From positions 9,039,054 to 9,103,053 of the forward strand of contig OU015529.1 in NCBI GenBank assembly GCA_907165065.1: 64,000 bases of DNA. The letters are read 5' to 3'. Made by a program: the position numbers and the translations under genes. Each line of letters begins with the position of its first letter. Position 1 is the stretch's first letter. The notes beneath the pieces were generated by a model that was given only the letters and a program-made list of their open reading frames with translations, searched no databases and was not told the DNA's origin. Positions 25,001 to 37,470 of the stretch are shown here, piece by piece. The stretch comes from Caprimulgus europaeus (Eukaryota > Chordata > Aves > Caprimulgiformes > Caprimulgidae).

Positions 25001-28000
25001 GAGTTTTCACTGAATGTACATTTCATGCTTCCTCACCAATTTTGGAAATGAAAGTAGCATTCTTCATCTTCGTGTACTGCTGACATACTGAGAGAGTTGT
25101 TTATTGCTATCCTTTCTGTATGTATACCAGGGAAACAAGCAATAGTGTTATGAGCTATAATGATTTCTATGGCTCAGAGTTTAAAAGGGCATGGTAAAGC
25201 CATAAACCAATTATTCAGTTCACTCCTCAAAAACTTGTGGCAAAATATTTAGTAGCTCACACATGATCATGTATTTTTCCTGCAGTGTACTTTAAATAGA
25301 ATAAAAAAAACCAGCTAATAAAATTTATCCAATGACAATTTAAAAAAAAAATAATCTATTAATATTACTTTCCTACCAGTCATTACATTGGATTTTTTTA
25401 GTGATAAACATCTGAGAACTCAGCAATGTTTTCTCTGGCTTTACATTTCCTCCCTGCATGTCCATGAGGTTGACTAGAAAAGCTCATCGGTGCCACTGCA
25501 CTGTGTACTACACCTGGTCCTTAAAGTTTCTGCAGATGGGTCTACCATCTTCCTTTTTTGCATGCTTCATCCCATAAAAACATTTGCCATAGTGGCTGAT
25601 GAGTCACTGTGTGAAGCCATCCACAAATGACATTACTTAAGACATTGACATGAGAAATATTAGAAAGAGCTGTGGAAAGAAACACAGTGAACCTAAGAAA
25701 ACAGTTAAAATTTGTAACATTCTTTCAGCTTTATTATGTACAGATATTCATGTCTCCTCTTTTTTAAAAGGCTGTAAATCCAACAAATATCTCCATCAGT
25801 GACTTATATTCTTATGAAGATGTAGAATAAATTATCAATAAATAGGTTTTAATTCTACAAAAAGCTACAAATCATTCAGCCCCTCCCTGTTTTAATTTTC
25901 TTTGTAAATCACCCATCCCTCCTGACCTCTGTTAATTCCTGCATTCTCTAATCTTTCTCAAAGGTCATTTTCTAATCTAAAAGCGGGTCTTCTCTGCAGC
26001 ACAGTAAACTCTGTAGTGTTACCCTGGATATAGAATGCACTTCTGAATGCAAAAGGAACGCTTACCCTGATTATTCTTTGAGCTCACAAATAGTCACAGA
26101 CCCACAAAACTGTCTATCCAGCCCAAAGATAAGCACCAGATTAATCAAAATTGTTAATTTATTGCAATTTTATTGCGTTGTGACTGTATTCTTGCTGTAC
26201 ATTGTTGAGAAAATCTTTTTGAATGCCTGGAAGTTTAATACTTTAAAGTGTGCTGTTCTGTAACCCACTACTGCTGCCTATTTTAAAAGAGCATCCAATC
26301 TGCAGAACCAAATGGAGAAGTTACTTGTTCCTGCTCTTCCCAGCTGATGGTAGTACACAGAAATAATAAAAAATGCTTCTGAATATTTTTTGAAAGGGTA
26401 AAAGGGAATAAGTAACTAAGGTATGGAAATCCACATGCATTTTTTCAAAAACATTTCCTTAGCTGGCTACTAGATTGGTTTTAGCTAGGAATTTTCATAG
26501 TGGAATAGACAATTCTGAGTATTCAACTCATCTGGAAATTCTAACAGCCATGCAGGCAAACAGTACAATTTACACTCACAGTACTGATCTGTTCTAAACT
26601 ACTTGGTTCTGCATGTAGTAGTATTAGAATCTATCAGTTGTACTTGTTTGCAATGTAGCATTGGTATTGTGACACTCAAAGTAATGTACATAAAATGGAC
26701 ATTTTGGGAAGTTTTTGATCTTAGAAATATGGATAACTAAGAGTTTTATGAAGGAAAGTATCATATCCCTTCAAAAAATTATTGTTAGCAAGCCTGTAAT
26801 TCAGCCTTTCTATAGTAACAAACCATTAATTGTAAATTTAAACTCTTATTTACTCTAGAACACTGGTTTAACTATTTCTCTTTTTATGATTTAAAGCTTT
26901 CTGCTCATGTATAATCCAGGTCAAAATCACAGAACTGTCATTTGTCCCAGTGATTCCCCCCAATTAGTCTAAAACCATCTGGGTTTGCTACATGTTTCTT
27001 TACACCCAGGAGCACTGACTACAACAGCAAACCATCGCTAATGCTGATGTGTGAAGAACTAATCCAGCAATCTGGATGCATACTTTTCTACCTAGGTGTC
27101 AGTTATATGTCACACTGGCTGAGATACCAAACAACAATAACAACAAATACGAATGCACAGTGGCAAAATGTTGTGTTTATTGCTTCTGTACCTGTATAAG
27201 TCAGCTGCACAACCATCTCTGGCCTCCACTCACAATTCGTTGATACAGATTGAACCAGCTTCCAATCATTCACAGAAAGACTGGATTCTAACAGAAAGAC
27301 CAAGGAATACAGAGCCTCCCTTCCAGAAATACAGAGGCTTGTACTCAACCTACAAGAATATTTACATGGACAAACAAAACTGTGGCTTTTAAATTCATGA
27401 AGCTTTCTTTTGTATTCTTGTTTTTTCTTTTTATTATGTATGAGAACTCTTCGATAAGATTTCCACTGATGCTCCTAAACAATGGCACATGGAACACTTT
27501 TGGCTCAAGAAATCCTTCCTCTCACAAAGTTCCTGCAAATTGTCAGATGTGAAGAGAGAACTACCACTGTATATTTGTCCATTTGCTATACTCTTCCCCT
27601 GGCATTCATATTCAGCCACTACCGACAACAGGGTACTAGAACAGATAGACCATCATGCAGCTGCTCATGTATTCTTATACATTCTATATTTTTCTAATTT
27701 TTATATCTGTGAGGCTTGTTCTCATTCTCTCAGAAAAATTTGTTCTCTCTGTTGTGCTTTTTCAATCATGCAGTGAAGTCATGAGGAATGTAATGAAAAT
27801 AATTTTAATAGAAGCAATGGGCAACAATTTTCACACAATCTGGATAATACACCATTGCATGCCCTGTCTGTTATGTCTTTCCTACTCTACTTTTATTAAG
27901 TTTTGATAATTTAGAAAAACTACTCATGTCCAGTGCTTTCATTTTTTAAAATGCTGTATTAGAATGAAATCTGATGTTTAATGAACTGTGCCTGTTATCC

Positions 28001-31000
28001 CTAGGATTTGATGGTTTTGCTGCTATCTATATTTATCCTTTTGGCATAGTATCTGTATTTAGATTAAGTCCCTGCAATGTTTCAGCATGCTACTTTATAT
28101 ATAAGTCTCATTATCTTTATGATGCTAGACCTATCTGTAATTTTCCTGTGCTTTCATTTGTGCTTGGATCACTTCTCCAATCACAACATGATCTATGTAC
28201 AGCATTAATATTCTGCTTACTCTCCTTCATCACTACTACACAAAAAAAACAAGGAAGAAATTAAAACAACCTGTGCTATCCCATTGGCTAACTCTTTTAA
28301 GTTTAGGGTTTACTTACTATCTTAAACAGTCTATTGATGTTAACACTAGTGGCTACATCAACACCAGTCTGTTCCCCCTTCCTAGGCTTGAGGATGGCAA
28401 TGGCAGGCAAGAAGGAGGAGAGGAGTAGGCAAGAACTAGGTAAGCTGGGCAGAGAGCAAGAGATGGAAAGAGCTGAACTTTTATAGGACAGTGTGTATTC
28501 ATAATATCACAAGTTGCAGAAAGTTCCTCTAAGGTAACAAGCATTCACAATCCACATCCTGCTGTGAAAAAGAAATTGAGGTCATCCAATATCATACAAA
28601 AGTTAGCCATACACTCAGGATTGAATTCTGAGGTTTTGGCTTTGAAAAGCATTCCAATTTAAGGGCGGTATTTACACAAGTGAAAAAAAGATAGAAGTTG
28701 AACACTTAAAACTAGTCATTTTGAGGATGGCTAAACTCAAGCATGTGACTAAAAGCTTTCCTGAAGAAGATCCCAACCATACAGCAAATTACTAGTTGTG
28801 TTCTTGTTTCCATACCATTCACTGATTTTGATTTTAAGTGGCAGAAACAAATGTGCCTAGAATTTTTTTCTCAGCATAAGTATATACAGTGTGTTTTTTC
28901 TTCAGTATTTTCCTCTCTCCTGAGCAATAACTATTCCTCTGCTGTAAAAAATAAGAATATTCTTCACTTCAAGGAGAAGTAAAGCATTAATACAAGTGTC
29001 TAAAGAGAATCTTTTTTATAGAGTAGTGAAATAAACACAGAAAAATACCACCTCAATGGTTGTCTTGTAAAAAACCAAAACATTTTCTTACACAAATTAT
29101 AGTTCATGGTAAGGTCATATTTTAAAATACTTATATAGATAAGAAATGGGACCATATCATTATGATATATATATATATTTTAATACATGATTTAGCAGCT
29201 AATGGACAGTACTGATAAGAAATTGTCATTGAAATCACAGGTCAGACAGTTACCCACAAATTAACAAATTATTTCCCATTATGATGCATCAGCCACTAAA
29301 TGGAAAAAATACAGAATTTCATTATTTTAAATTAGCACAGGCTCCTTATTACATCTGGATAAAATAACTCTGAAAATCATTTATATACAATGTTTTAAAT
29401 GACTGAAAGTATTAAAGAAAGATTTATCATTCTATAACAACAAGATCTTTAAAATATTTTGAAATCTGACAGAAGACCAGAAATAGTAGGGAGTTAAAGG
29501 TGAAAGGGCATCTTGTCTCCAGCATGATTTACAGACCCAACCTGTAACATGAAATAAGGTTTTTCATGGAGGTGCCTGAGATCTACAAATCTCATTACTG
29601 TAATTTATTTTCCATTTCCTAAATTTAATAATGTTTCTTTTTAAAGGACAAATATTGATACACATATGCAAAATAGCCTATATAGTGCACACTTCAGAGT
29701 ATGAACTTTTCATGTACTTATTATCTAGCTTTAAATCTACAAAATTTATAAAATTTGTAGATACAAAATTCATTCTTCTAATTATTGACATTCCTATTTT
29801 GAAATAAGAAAAATTTCTTAAGCAACGAACAAAAAATTGAATTTAATTTGTTTGATCAGCAATATCTTTAGAACACAGTTTAAAGGAGTATTTTCAACTT
29901 AGTCTGTATTAAACTGTCAATGTCAATGGTATCTTCAAAATACAATATTTTAAAATTATCTTCCAGTTTAAAATATTATATTTGAACTTAACTTGACTGT
30001 GAGGAAAAAACAAAACAAAACAAAAAAACCCCCACAAAACCACCACCAAATTTCTTTAATTCATGGCAGGAGGAATAAATGTTTTAGGATTAAAGAAATG
30101 TCAGCATCTGTAATATCGTATGTGTCTATTTTGTTCTGTAAAACATACCTTGCAGATGCAAACCATTTAAGGAAGAAAAGAAACATTAATAAAGAAAAAA
30201 ACATTTATTAATTAGGTAAATGATGCCTTAAAGAGATTCTAAAACAAAGCTTTTGTGTACATTCTAAAATTAAATGCTAAAAAGCAAGGGTAAAGATCAG
30301 AATAGATGCTATAATTATATTCAGAGTTATGTCTTTATGTAAATTTAAGTTTGAGGTAGGGAGGGTGTTAGGAAACAATAGACAAATGGATCCAATTGTC
30401 TGACATTGAGCAGGTATGTGCAAAAGCCACAAAAGTTATTCTCCAACTTCCCATATGTTTTTATGATGATTAAAATTACTATTTAACATTGATATTGGCA
30501 CAGCAAAATTGGCACAGCTCATTAAGGGATTTCTGTACGTGGGTAATAAGCATCCCAATCCCTTCAGGTCTTTTACTATGACTACCAGAAATGTAATGTT
30601 TTACAGTAGATTTACCAGAGGCACTTTTTCTACAACAATAAGAACATGGAGACAACACTATCATTTTATGATAGTCTAGAGAGCAGCTGCCTCTCATGTC
30701 CCTGGGAGGCAGATTGGCTAAACTGTTCAGAATGTCCACAGGAAATACTGCTTTTTAGCCTGTTTGCCTTTCCCCACCACAAATTCTGTCTTTTAAACAA
30801 TTACACAATTATTTATTCCTTTCATTCACATCTGTTGAGATACAGAAAATAACCCAATGACTTGGTCAGTCCCTCTAACCTAGGTGTAAGGAATCAGCTC
30901 TTAGCACACTGTAATTCACATTCTGGTGGATAAAGTAACAGAGAAGCCCAGTGGGGCATTTTATTTTCCAGTCAAATATACCAGCTGCCTAACTTCAGAA

Positions 31001-31098
31001 AATCTTAAGAAAAATATTTTGTTTTTCTGAGGAAATGAAATTATTACATAATACGTAAACAGGATTTAAGTACTGAACAATAAAATATAAGTACTCAC
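10010..31098 (-). other. ATRNL1: ATRNL1 intron (phase 1), about 21 kb
   Basis: Large intron. I see no second gene, RNA gene or intact mobile element. Open frames of 60-98 codons occur on both strands but overlap one another and show no recognisable protein; the longest, near 23911-24207 (+) and 27489-27776 (+), look like chance. Somewhat more complex, less AT-rich sequence occurs at about 10780-11160 and 23700-24180; I could not assign either to a repeat family. Simple sequence includes G/T-only tracts at about 12597-12642 and 20416-20459, an A/C-only tract at about 30005-30050, three copies of TTAATATGG at 15517-15544, and an AT-rich near-palindrome at 29735-29762. Confidence 0.85.
30005..30050 (-). 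repeat. A/C-only tract (G/T on the minus strand)
   Basis: AACAAAACAAAACAAAA followed by A and C runs and ACCACCACC. It is the complement-strand form of the G/T tracts, with CCCCC and CCACC blocks. Confidence 0.85.
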
Positions 31099-31151
31099 AG
31101 TAGCATGTTCCCCTAAGCGGATTTCCAAGATACCTATTTTCAGAGTCACAG
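31099..31151 (-). CDS. ATRNL1: ATRNL1 exon: end of the laminin-EGF domain (53 nt)
   Basis: Very short internal exon on the minus strand. The acceptor has a long pyrimidine tract ending CCCCCCTGCAG; the donor is GTGAGTAC. One base completes the Leu codon begun in the 60268-60361 exon (CT plus C). Then come 17 codons reading CDSENRYLGNPLRGTCY, and one final base starts a Tyr codon. It carries cysteines 7 and 8 and so closes the laminin-EGF fold. From memory, human ATRNL1 reads CDSENRYVGNPLRGTCYY and ATRN reads CEVENRYQGNPLRGTCYY, so this again fits ATRNL1, with a Val to Leu change. The exon stands alone between introns of about 29 kb and 21 kb. Its identity is secure because the frame and protein continue exactly into both neighbours. 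Confidence 0.95.
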
Positions 31152-34100
31152 CTGCAGGGGGGAAAAAAAAAGACAAAACCACACTCTCATTAAACACAGA
31201 ATAGCTTTAATAAAAATGAGGCTAGAATTTTTATTCCAAATAGCTTGAGTTTCATTACTAGTACCATAAATACATGAAACTAAAAAGTATTTGATATAGT
31301 TTTTAATTAGTTTGCTGCTTTCCAGAGGCACCTGTTTCTCCTTATAAGAGCAAGTCATAGCAACTAGGTTCTTGAATAAGGCACTTAAGTCGTGCTGAGC
31401 ATCCATCAGTGGATCACTGACTGCAAAAAGTGCTCCCAAATGTGTCTCCCTCTAACACAGTCCTGAAACACTACGAGACCAGGTTCTGCACCCTTAGACA
31501 CCTTCCATGCCTCTTCATGCCATCCCTACAGCAACAGAACATACACTGCCACATAAACATCACCCTGGTAGGCTGCAATACATCCTTCATATTATTCCCA
31601 ACCGTTTAAATGATAAAGAAACCCCGATAACAACAACAACAAAAACCCCACCACAAAATCCCAAAATATCCATAAGTATAAAATAATGATTACATTTTCA
31701 CAGCACCACAGAGGAACTAGAGGTGATCCCAAGCTATGCTGTCTGCTCTAGAGAAGCTAGTCCTAAGCTATGTAGCTGCAACTAGACCATGGCAACTGGC
31801 GCTGGGGCCAGGAATTGCAGTCGTATATGTAGCACTATAAGCACAGCAGTGTCTCAGCTACTTGGCTTCTCTGAACTTCAGAGGCAATTGCTTCTCTTCA
31901 TTGACCACCTAGGGGACTAGGTGAAATTCAGACTGAACACAATGTACTGATGGTGAGGACAAGATACGTATATGATAAGAGCTGGAGAAATATCTTATTT
32001 ATTGATAAGATATATAGTTATTTTCAGAGACATGAAATATCCTACAGGATTTCACAGCGATCAAACCGAGTTATATAACATTTCGCTAAAATTGCCAAGA
32101 ACCTTAACAGATAGCTATTATCCTGCTTTTGGTTTTCTTGGCTATTCCATAGAAGTCTCCAGCAAGATCATAATTTTCTATTAAATACACCAAATGATTC
32201 ATAAAACAAAGAGAAAGCTTATTGCTATTAAATTCCACATAAATATTTTCCCAGAGGAAATCTGGATTATTTAATAGCTTGGACTACCTTTTCATTACTT
32301 TGTTCTAAGAAACTTAAATTAAAAGATTTTTGTGTGTGTGTTTTATTTTATTTGTAAGTAAAGGTAAAAAACTTTCTAACTTAGACGTCATATCATTTAA
32401 CAAGTTGCAGACTGTAGAATAATGTTTGGTCTCTAATAGTCTCCAACTAGTGATTCTTGACATGCTCATTATTATTAAATTCATAGGCAGAGAATCTCCT
32501 TTATCCTTTGTTACAATATCATAACGAAAATAATCAACAGTAACACTAAAATGACTAACTCCTGGTTTCATGTCACTGTAAGAAATCATTGCAGGGTCAG
32601 CCACACAGAAATTCAACACTTTTTTACAGAGAAAAAGTTTTCCTTAACTCCAAGAAGCCAAAAAACCATATGCTTCAACTTTAACTGCAGCACACAATTT
32701 GTGGTCTTGTCCACACAGATGCTCTGGCCATACAGTCTTTTCCACAGAGTTTAGAAGAGGGACTGATGCTGAAGTACAAAAATAATCTCAAGTAATACTA
32801 ATGGTCTGCCTGACACACTTCTTTCTAAACATCATGAAACACTAAATTCTTCAAAGAACAGCTCACCACTTAAACAGATTAGGCTTGTTAAAATAGACTC
32901 GTGTGTCTGAAAGCATCTTTAGGTTGGCAATTTTGAAAGAAAGAGCTAAGAGAAAAGGATCATTTCTGAATGAAGAGTTTAAAAGAATTTCCTTTTCTTC
33001 TATGTCAGATTGTCACATAAATGAGACAGCATATCACACAAAAATTTATAACAATGTGCTAGAGATTATTGTAACAGGAATTTTCTTTTTTTATTCTGAA
33101 TTGTTTCAAAGGCAAAGTTGAATATTAAATACAGGCAGTATTCAGAATATGAAGAGGGTTTAGACCAGAACACAAAAATACATTTTATATAAATAACTGT
33201 GTATTCATATTCTTTTATCAGACAAGATAAGAAACTTTCTCAGAAGGCAAGAAATGCACCCTGCTGCTCACTGATAACAGCACTGATTTATGTACAACAT
33301 GGAAGAGCAATGTCCAACCACCAGTAACAATAAGCTGTAAAACTTTCCATCAGGAGATATTAAGCAAATTCCACTGTGAACTCTTTCCGGCCACAGGACT
33401 CACCTGTGGTGTTTTGATCCAGGTCTAAAAGAAGCTTAGTATACTCCTGACACAAAACAGGACTTTAAAAAAAAATAAAAATTAAAATCTTTATGAAAAA
33501 AGAAAGCTGTTTCCCTTCTAATCAGAGGAAACTATCTTCTGTGGATCAATAACTACCAGAAACCAGGGACTTCCACCATCACCTTTCCGGTATACATATT
33601 TCTATTATATTACAGAAAACACACAGGAATACATAAAATAAAAAAAATATATAAAAACTGTCTAATGCATCAGAGGTTTCATTACTTGAAAGAAAACACA
33701 AACGAATGGTTAATACAAAAATCACTAGGTACGGATTATTTTGCAATATACAAGTATTCATAAGTATTTATTCAAATCCAAATAATTACTAATTCCTTGA
33801 CAATTATAGAAGTGACCTTCAAGAATCTGGAAGAGAAAATGGCAATGCAATTTTACAGCTAGCCATTTCAGTTATTTCAGCATAATGCATGATGAAATGA
33901 TAAAATATGCATAATAAAGAAAGAACAGTGAATTACACCACAGCAAAATACTTTGACATATTACCATATATATTATACTTTCTGTATTGAGAGCCTCAAG
34001 GAACACACTGTACTCAAGGAGCTACTGATCTTGGACAGGGTATGTCTGATCTCATGGTCCTTGTTTGTCAGGCTTGAGAAGCCTGTCTGTGAGTATGAGT

Positions 34101-35377
34101 AGCTGCTGGAAGAGAAGGTGGTGGAAGGCCCCGTGCCAGCCTGTGCTGTGCGCTGGTGGGTGTTATCAAAGAGAACTTTCCAGCTTGTCAGGAGGAGATA
34201 CATGGTTTTGCTTTTAGACAAGATAAAAGGCACCATGGTATGGGAAGGAGGAGGCACCTCTCCGCAGACGGGATGTACGCAGCGTACCGGGGGAACATCC
34301 ACGCTGGGTCCATCCACGGCTGCACACACACAGCGTTCCCAGCAACGGCAGGGGCATGACATTTACCTGCTATCTGTATTCCTCTTTATTCCATCTTCTT
34401 AAAACAGCTTGTTTATTGTGCCATTTGTTGCCAGGCCTTATTGAGATACAGAAAGAACCCTGCACTGTGCCTCTCTCATGCTTCCTCCTCTGCCCCCCCA
34501 TGCAGAACGCTTTCATAATGTATAATAGGAATAACGTGAGGAGAAGCTTCTACTAGTTAGGGAAATCTGCTTTAATTCAAATTAAAGATGTTATTTAAAC
34601 ACTTAGTTTTCAGTGGAGTGAAAAGATGAAACTAATAGCATTACAAATACATCTAAAATTATTCATGTGAGTAGGTAAGTTACATTCTGAATAAATTCAG
34701 TTTTGTCTTTTAATCCTATCCTATTTCATTAAGCATATGTATTGCTCTGCACTAGTCACGAATTTTGGTTCCAATTACAAAATTTCCTATTCTCTGAATG
34801 ATTTCCTTATGAGCTTTATCCATTGTGGTAATTTTTGTACCTTTTCCAAAAGTCAGCACACACTTGACCATATGGGAAGCATAATATATGCCTCATATCT
34901 GTGAAATGGGAGCTACACTCGTTATTTTATGTGCCATAGGGCTATGATCATTTGCTTTAAGTGGTAATAATGAATGAGCAGTTCCACTCTGGCATGACTC
35001 CAAAGACACAGCTCCCATTTACAAGGACAAATGGAGGAAGGCTCCTACCAGGTTACGTACAAGTGCTATGGTTTGTTCCAATACAAAAGTATTCAATTCA
35101 TCAAGCTCACTGACCTTCTGATGGCCTGCTATTAGCAGTTATTCCCCAACCTCTCCCTCAATTATCCTTTCAAAACAGAACCATTTTCTTTCACTTCCTT
35201 TTTTTCTCCCTGGATTTCCTGGGAGTGCAAAATAAAAGTTGCAAAAAAAAAATATGGACAATCACATTAAAAAATAACTTTTCTCATGTTTATGACCAAG
35301 TGAATGATAACATCCGTCTTTCTCTTTAAACACCACCAACATCTCCAAGAATACCTGTTTACATTAAGACTCACGGA

Positions 35378-35437
35378 TTTGTTGTTTTTTTGGCTGATTG
35401 TTCTTTGTGTTTTGGGGGGTTTGTTTTTGGTTTTTTT
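35378..35437 (+). repeat. G/T-rich low-complexity tract
   Basis: Contains TTTTGGGGGGTTTGTTTTTGG followed by a T run; nearly all keto bases apart from a short interruption around TGGCTGATTG. Confidence 0.8.
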
Positions 35438-37340
35438 AAAGAATGAAAAGTTTTTTTGTAAAATTCAGAGTTCACAAATAACCCTCTGTTAAAGGTTAGC
35501 AACTTGTATGATCTTGTGCACTATATCTGCATCTTCCAAATTTAGGAAAGCTAAGGAACTGTCAGTAGAGGTATATATATATATGTCTAATTTTATTGTA
35601 CTTACTGGTATCTCTCTTCAGGAAGGGTACACCTTCAAGCTTCTTACCTAAAAAAATTGTCAGAATATAACACCAACCTAGATTAACAGCTTTCTAGACT
35701 AGCAATTTGATCATGTAGAAACCTTCTTGTAACAGTTTATCCAACCTTTTACCATGAAGGCAGGATTTTCTGCAGTTCTGCTGCCACCACTAATGGGTAA
35801 ACTTTTCCTTTCAATTAAAAGAGAAGCAAAAAAAGAGGAACAGGGAAAAAGTAACCTAAGTACAGCTGGTCTTTACCCTAACTGAGTTTGGTTTTAATGA
35901 CAAACTCTCAGGGAATTAAAAAAAAAAAAAATGTATGTCAGACCACTATAGAAGGCAATATTCTTTTATTCAACTGATTCCCTGCTGAGGCAGTTGTATC
36001 TTGTTCTGGCATAGGTGCAGGCTTATCAGGCATACCGAGTAGATATTTATGACCCTTTCCTCATATGTTGTCCTTGCAAACTAGCACAGACCACTTCCAC
36101 AGAGTCTGGGGAAGGGCTGTCATCTTTCTGATCTACAGCTGGTCATAAACAGGCCTGGGATTTTGCCTAGGTTCTTAGTACTCTACCTACAAGAGGTTCC
36201 TGATATAGCAGACTATTCCCGGGCCCTGACTGGTGGCTTGCCCCAGCTTTCAGATGAGTAACAATATCTTCTAAGCCTACTGTTCAACTCCTCATCAACT
36301 CTGTTCTAGCTTTTACTTCTCATTCTCTCCCCTATCTAGCCAGTGGCCTCGCTCCTGCTGTCCTCCATCACTGATTTCTGCTCCTGATCTCACCCCAGTT
36401 CCTGATCTTGCACAACAGGCTCCTGTTTTCATTCTACTTTCCTAGTACCACAGCAGTATGATGCTATGGGGGTTTTGAATAGTGGAATACTATTTAACAT
36501 AATATAATTTGGTTAGTTGGGACATCTTGCAACCAAAGTTTAAACAGTTTTTGTAAAGACAAGCTTAAGACTTCTCTAGTCACATGGTCAGGCTTGAGGC
36601 ATCATAAGTGGAATATGAAGCATTACTACATACTATTACCTATTACTACATCTTCAGCATTAAAAAAGTGCCCATGGTGCTGTGATTGCAGATACTTACG
36701 AGATAACACTGAGCTCAGCAGAGATTCACATACCTTGCTTGTTAGTTACCCCTTCTTGAAAGTCATGCAAGACTTCCAATTATAAAAGTACCTTTCCAGC
36801 AATGAGAATATTAGTTAAGGTACATACTTGAAATGCATTACAGTCAATAACTCTGTAATTGGTTGTATTTCATAACATTTTAGAAGTGATGCCATAGAAA
36901 CTGCAGATTTTTAACTCAAGAGTGGTGACTCATGAATGAGAGCATTTATCTCAGCTGTTCTTGGGTTATTAACTGGTCCAGAACAGAAAGTGACTGGTAC
37001 TTGGAATCCCAATTAACACTTGTATATGGATGCAAGAGAACAAAAATCCTCAAATCTTGACTTAGGCTTGCTTGGTTTCAATAGCTTTTACACAGAACTG
37101 ACAAAGAGCAGTCACACCTTCTAACCATCAACAAGAGTTAAACAGATGTGGTCAACAGGAATGAAAGTGAGTTCAAGCATGTTTAAATGACTCAGAAGCA
37201 GCATCATTCTTTTGCAGAAGTGTGACGATTCAGATGTGATAATTGAGCTCAGATGAAATATTTAATGAAAAATAGCTATTGTCAGCAAAGTTAGAGTGCT
37301 TTGTGATTTTTCAGAGCATAGATTTGTTTAATTGCTAGCT

Positions 37341-37470
37341 ATGAATAACTATATTATATAACTATACTCATATAATACATGATTATATAATAATATATTA
37401 GCTATATATAATAGTTATATTAACTATATATAATAATAATATTTTTAATAAATATTATTTTTATCCCACT
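37341..37470. repeat. AT-rich, partly palindromic low-complexity stretch
   Basis: Nearly pure A+T with repeated ACTATATATAAT-like units in both orientations. It could form cruciforms or unwind easily. No function is assigned. Confidence 0.85.

Noticed and set aside
33973-34362. 129-codon minus-strand open frame
   Set aside because: Not annotated as a gene: no recognisable domain, strongly biased composition, and equally open frames on the other strand. It is discussed only as part of the CpG islet.
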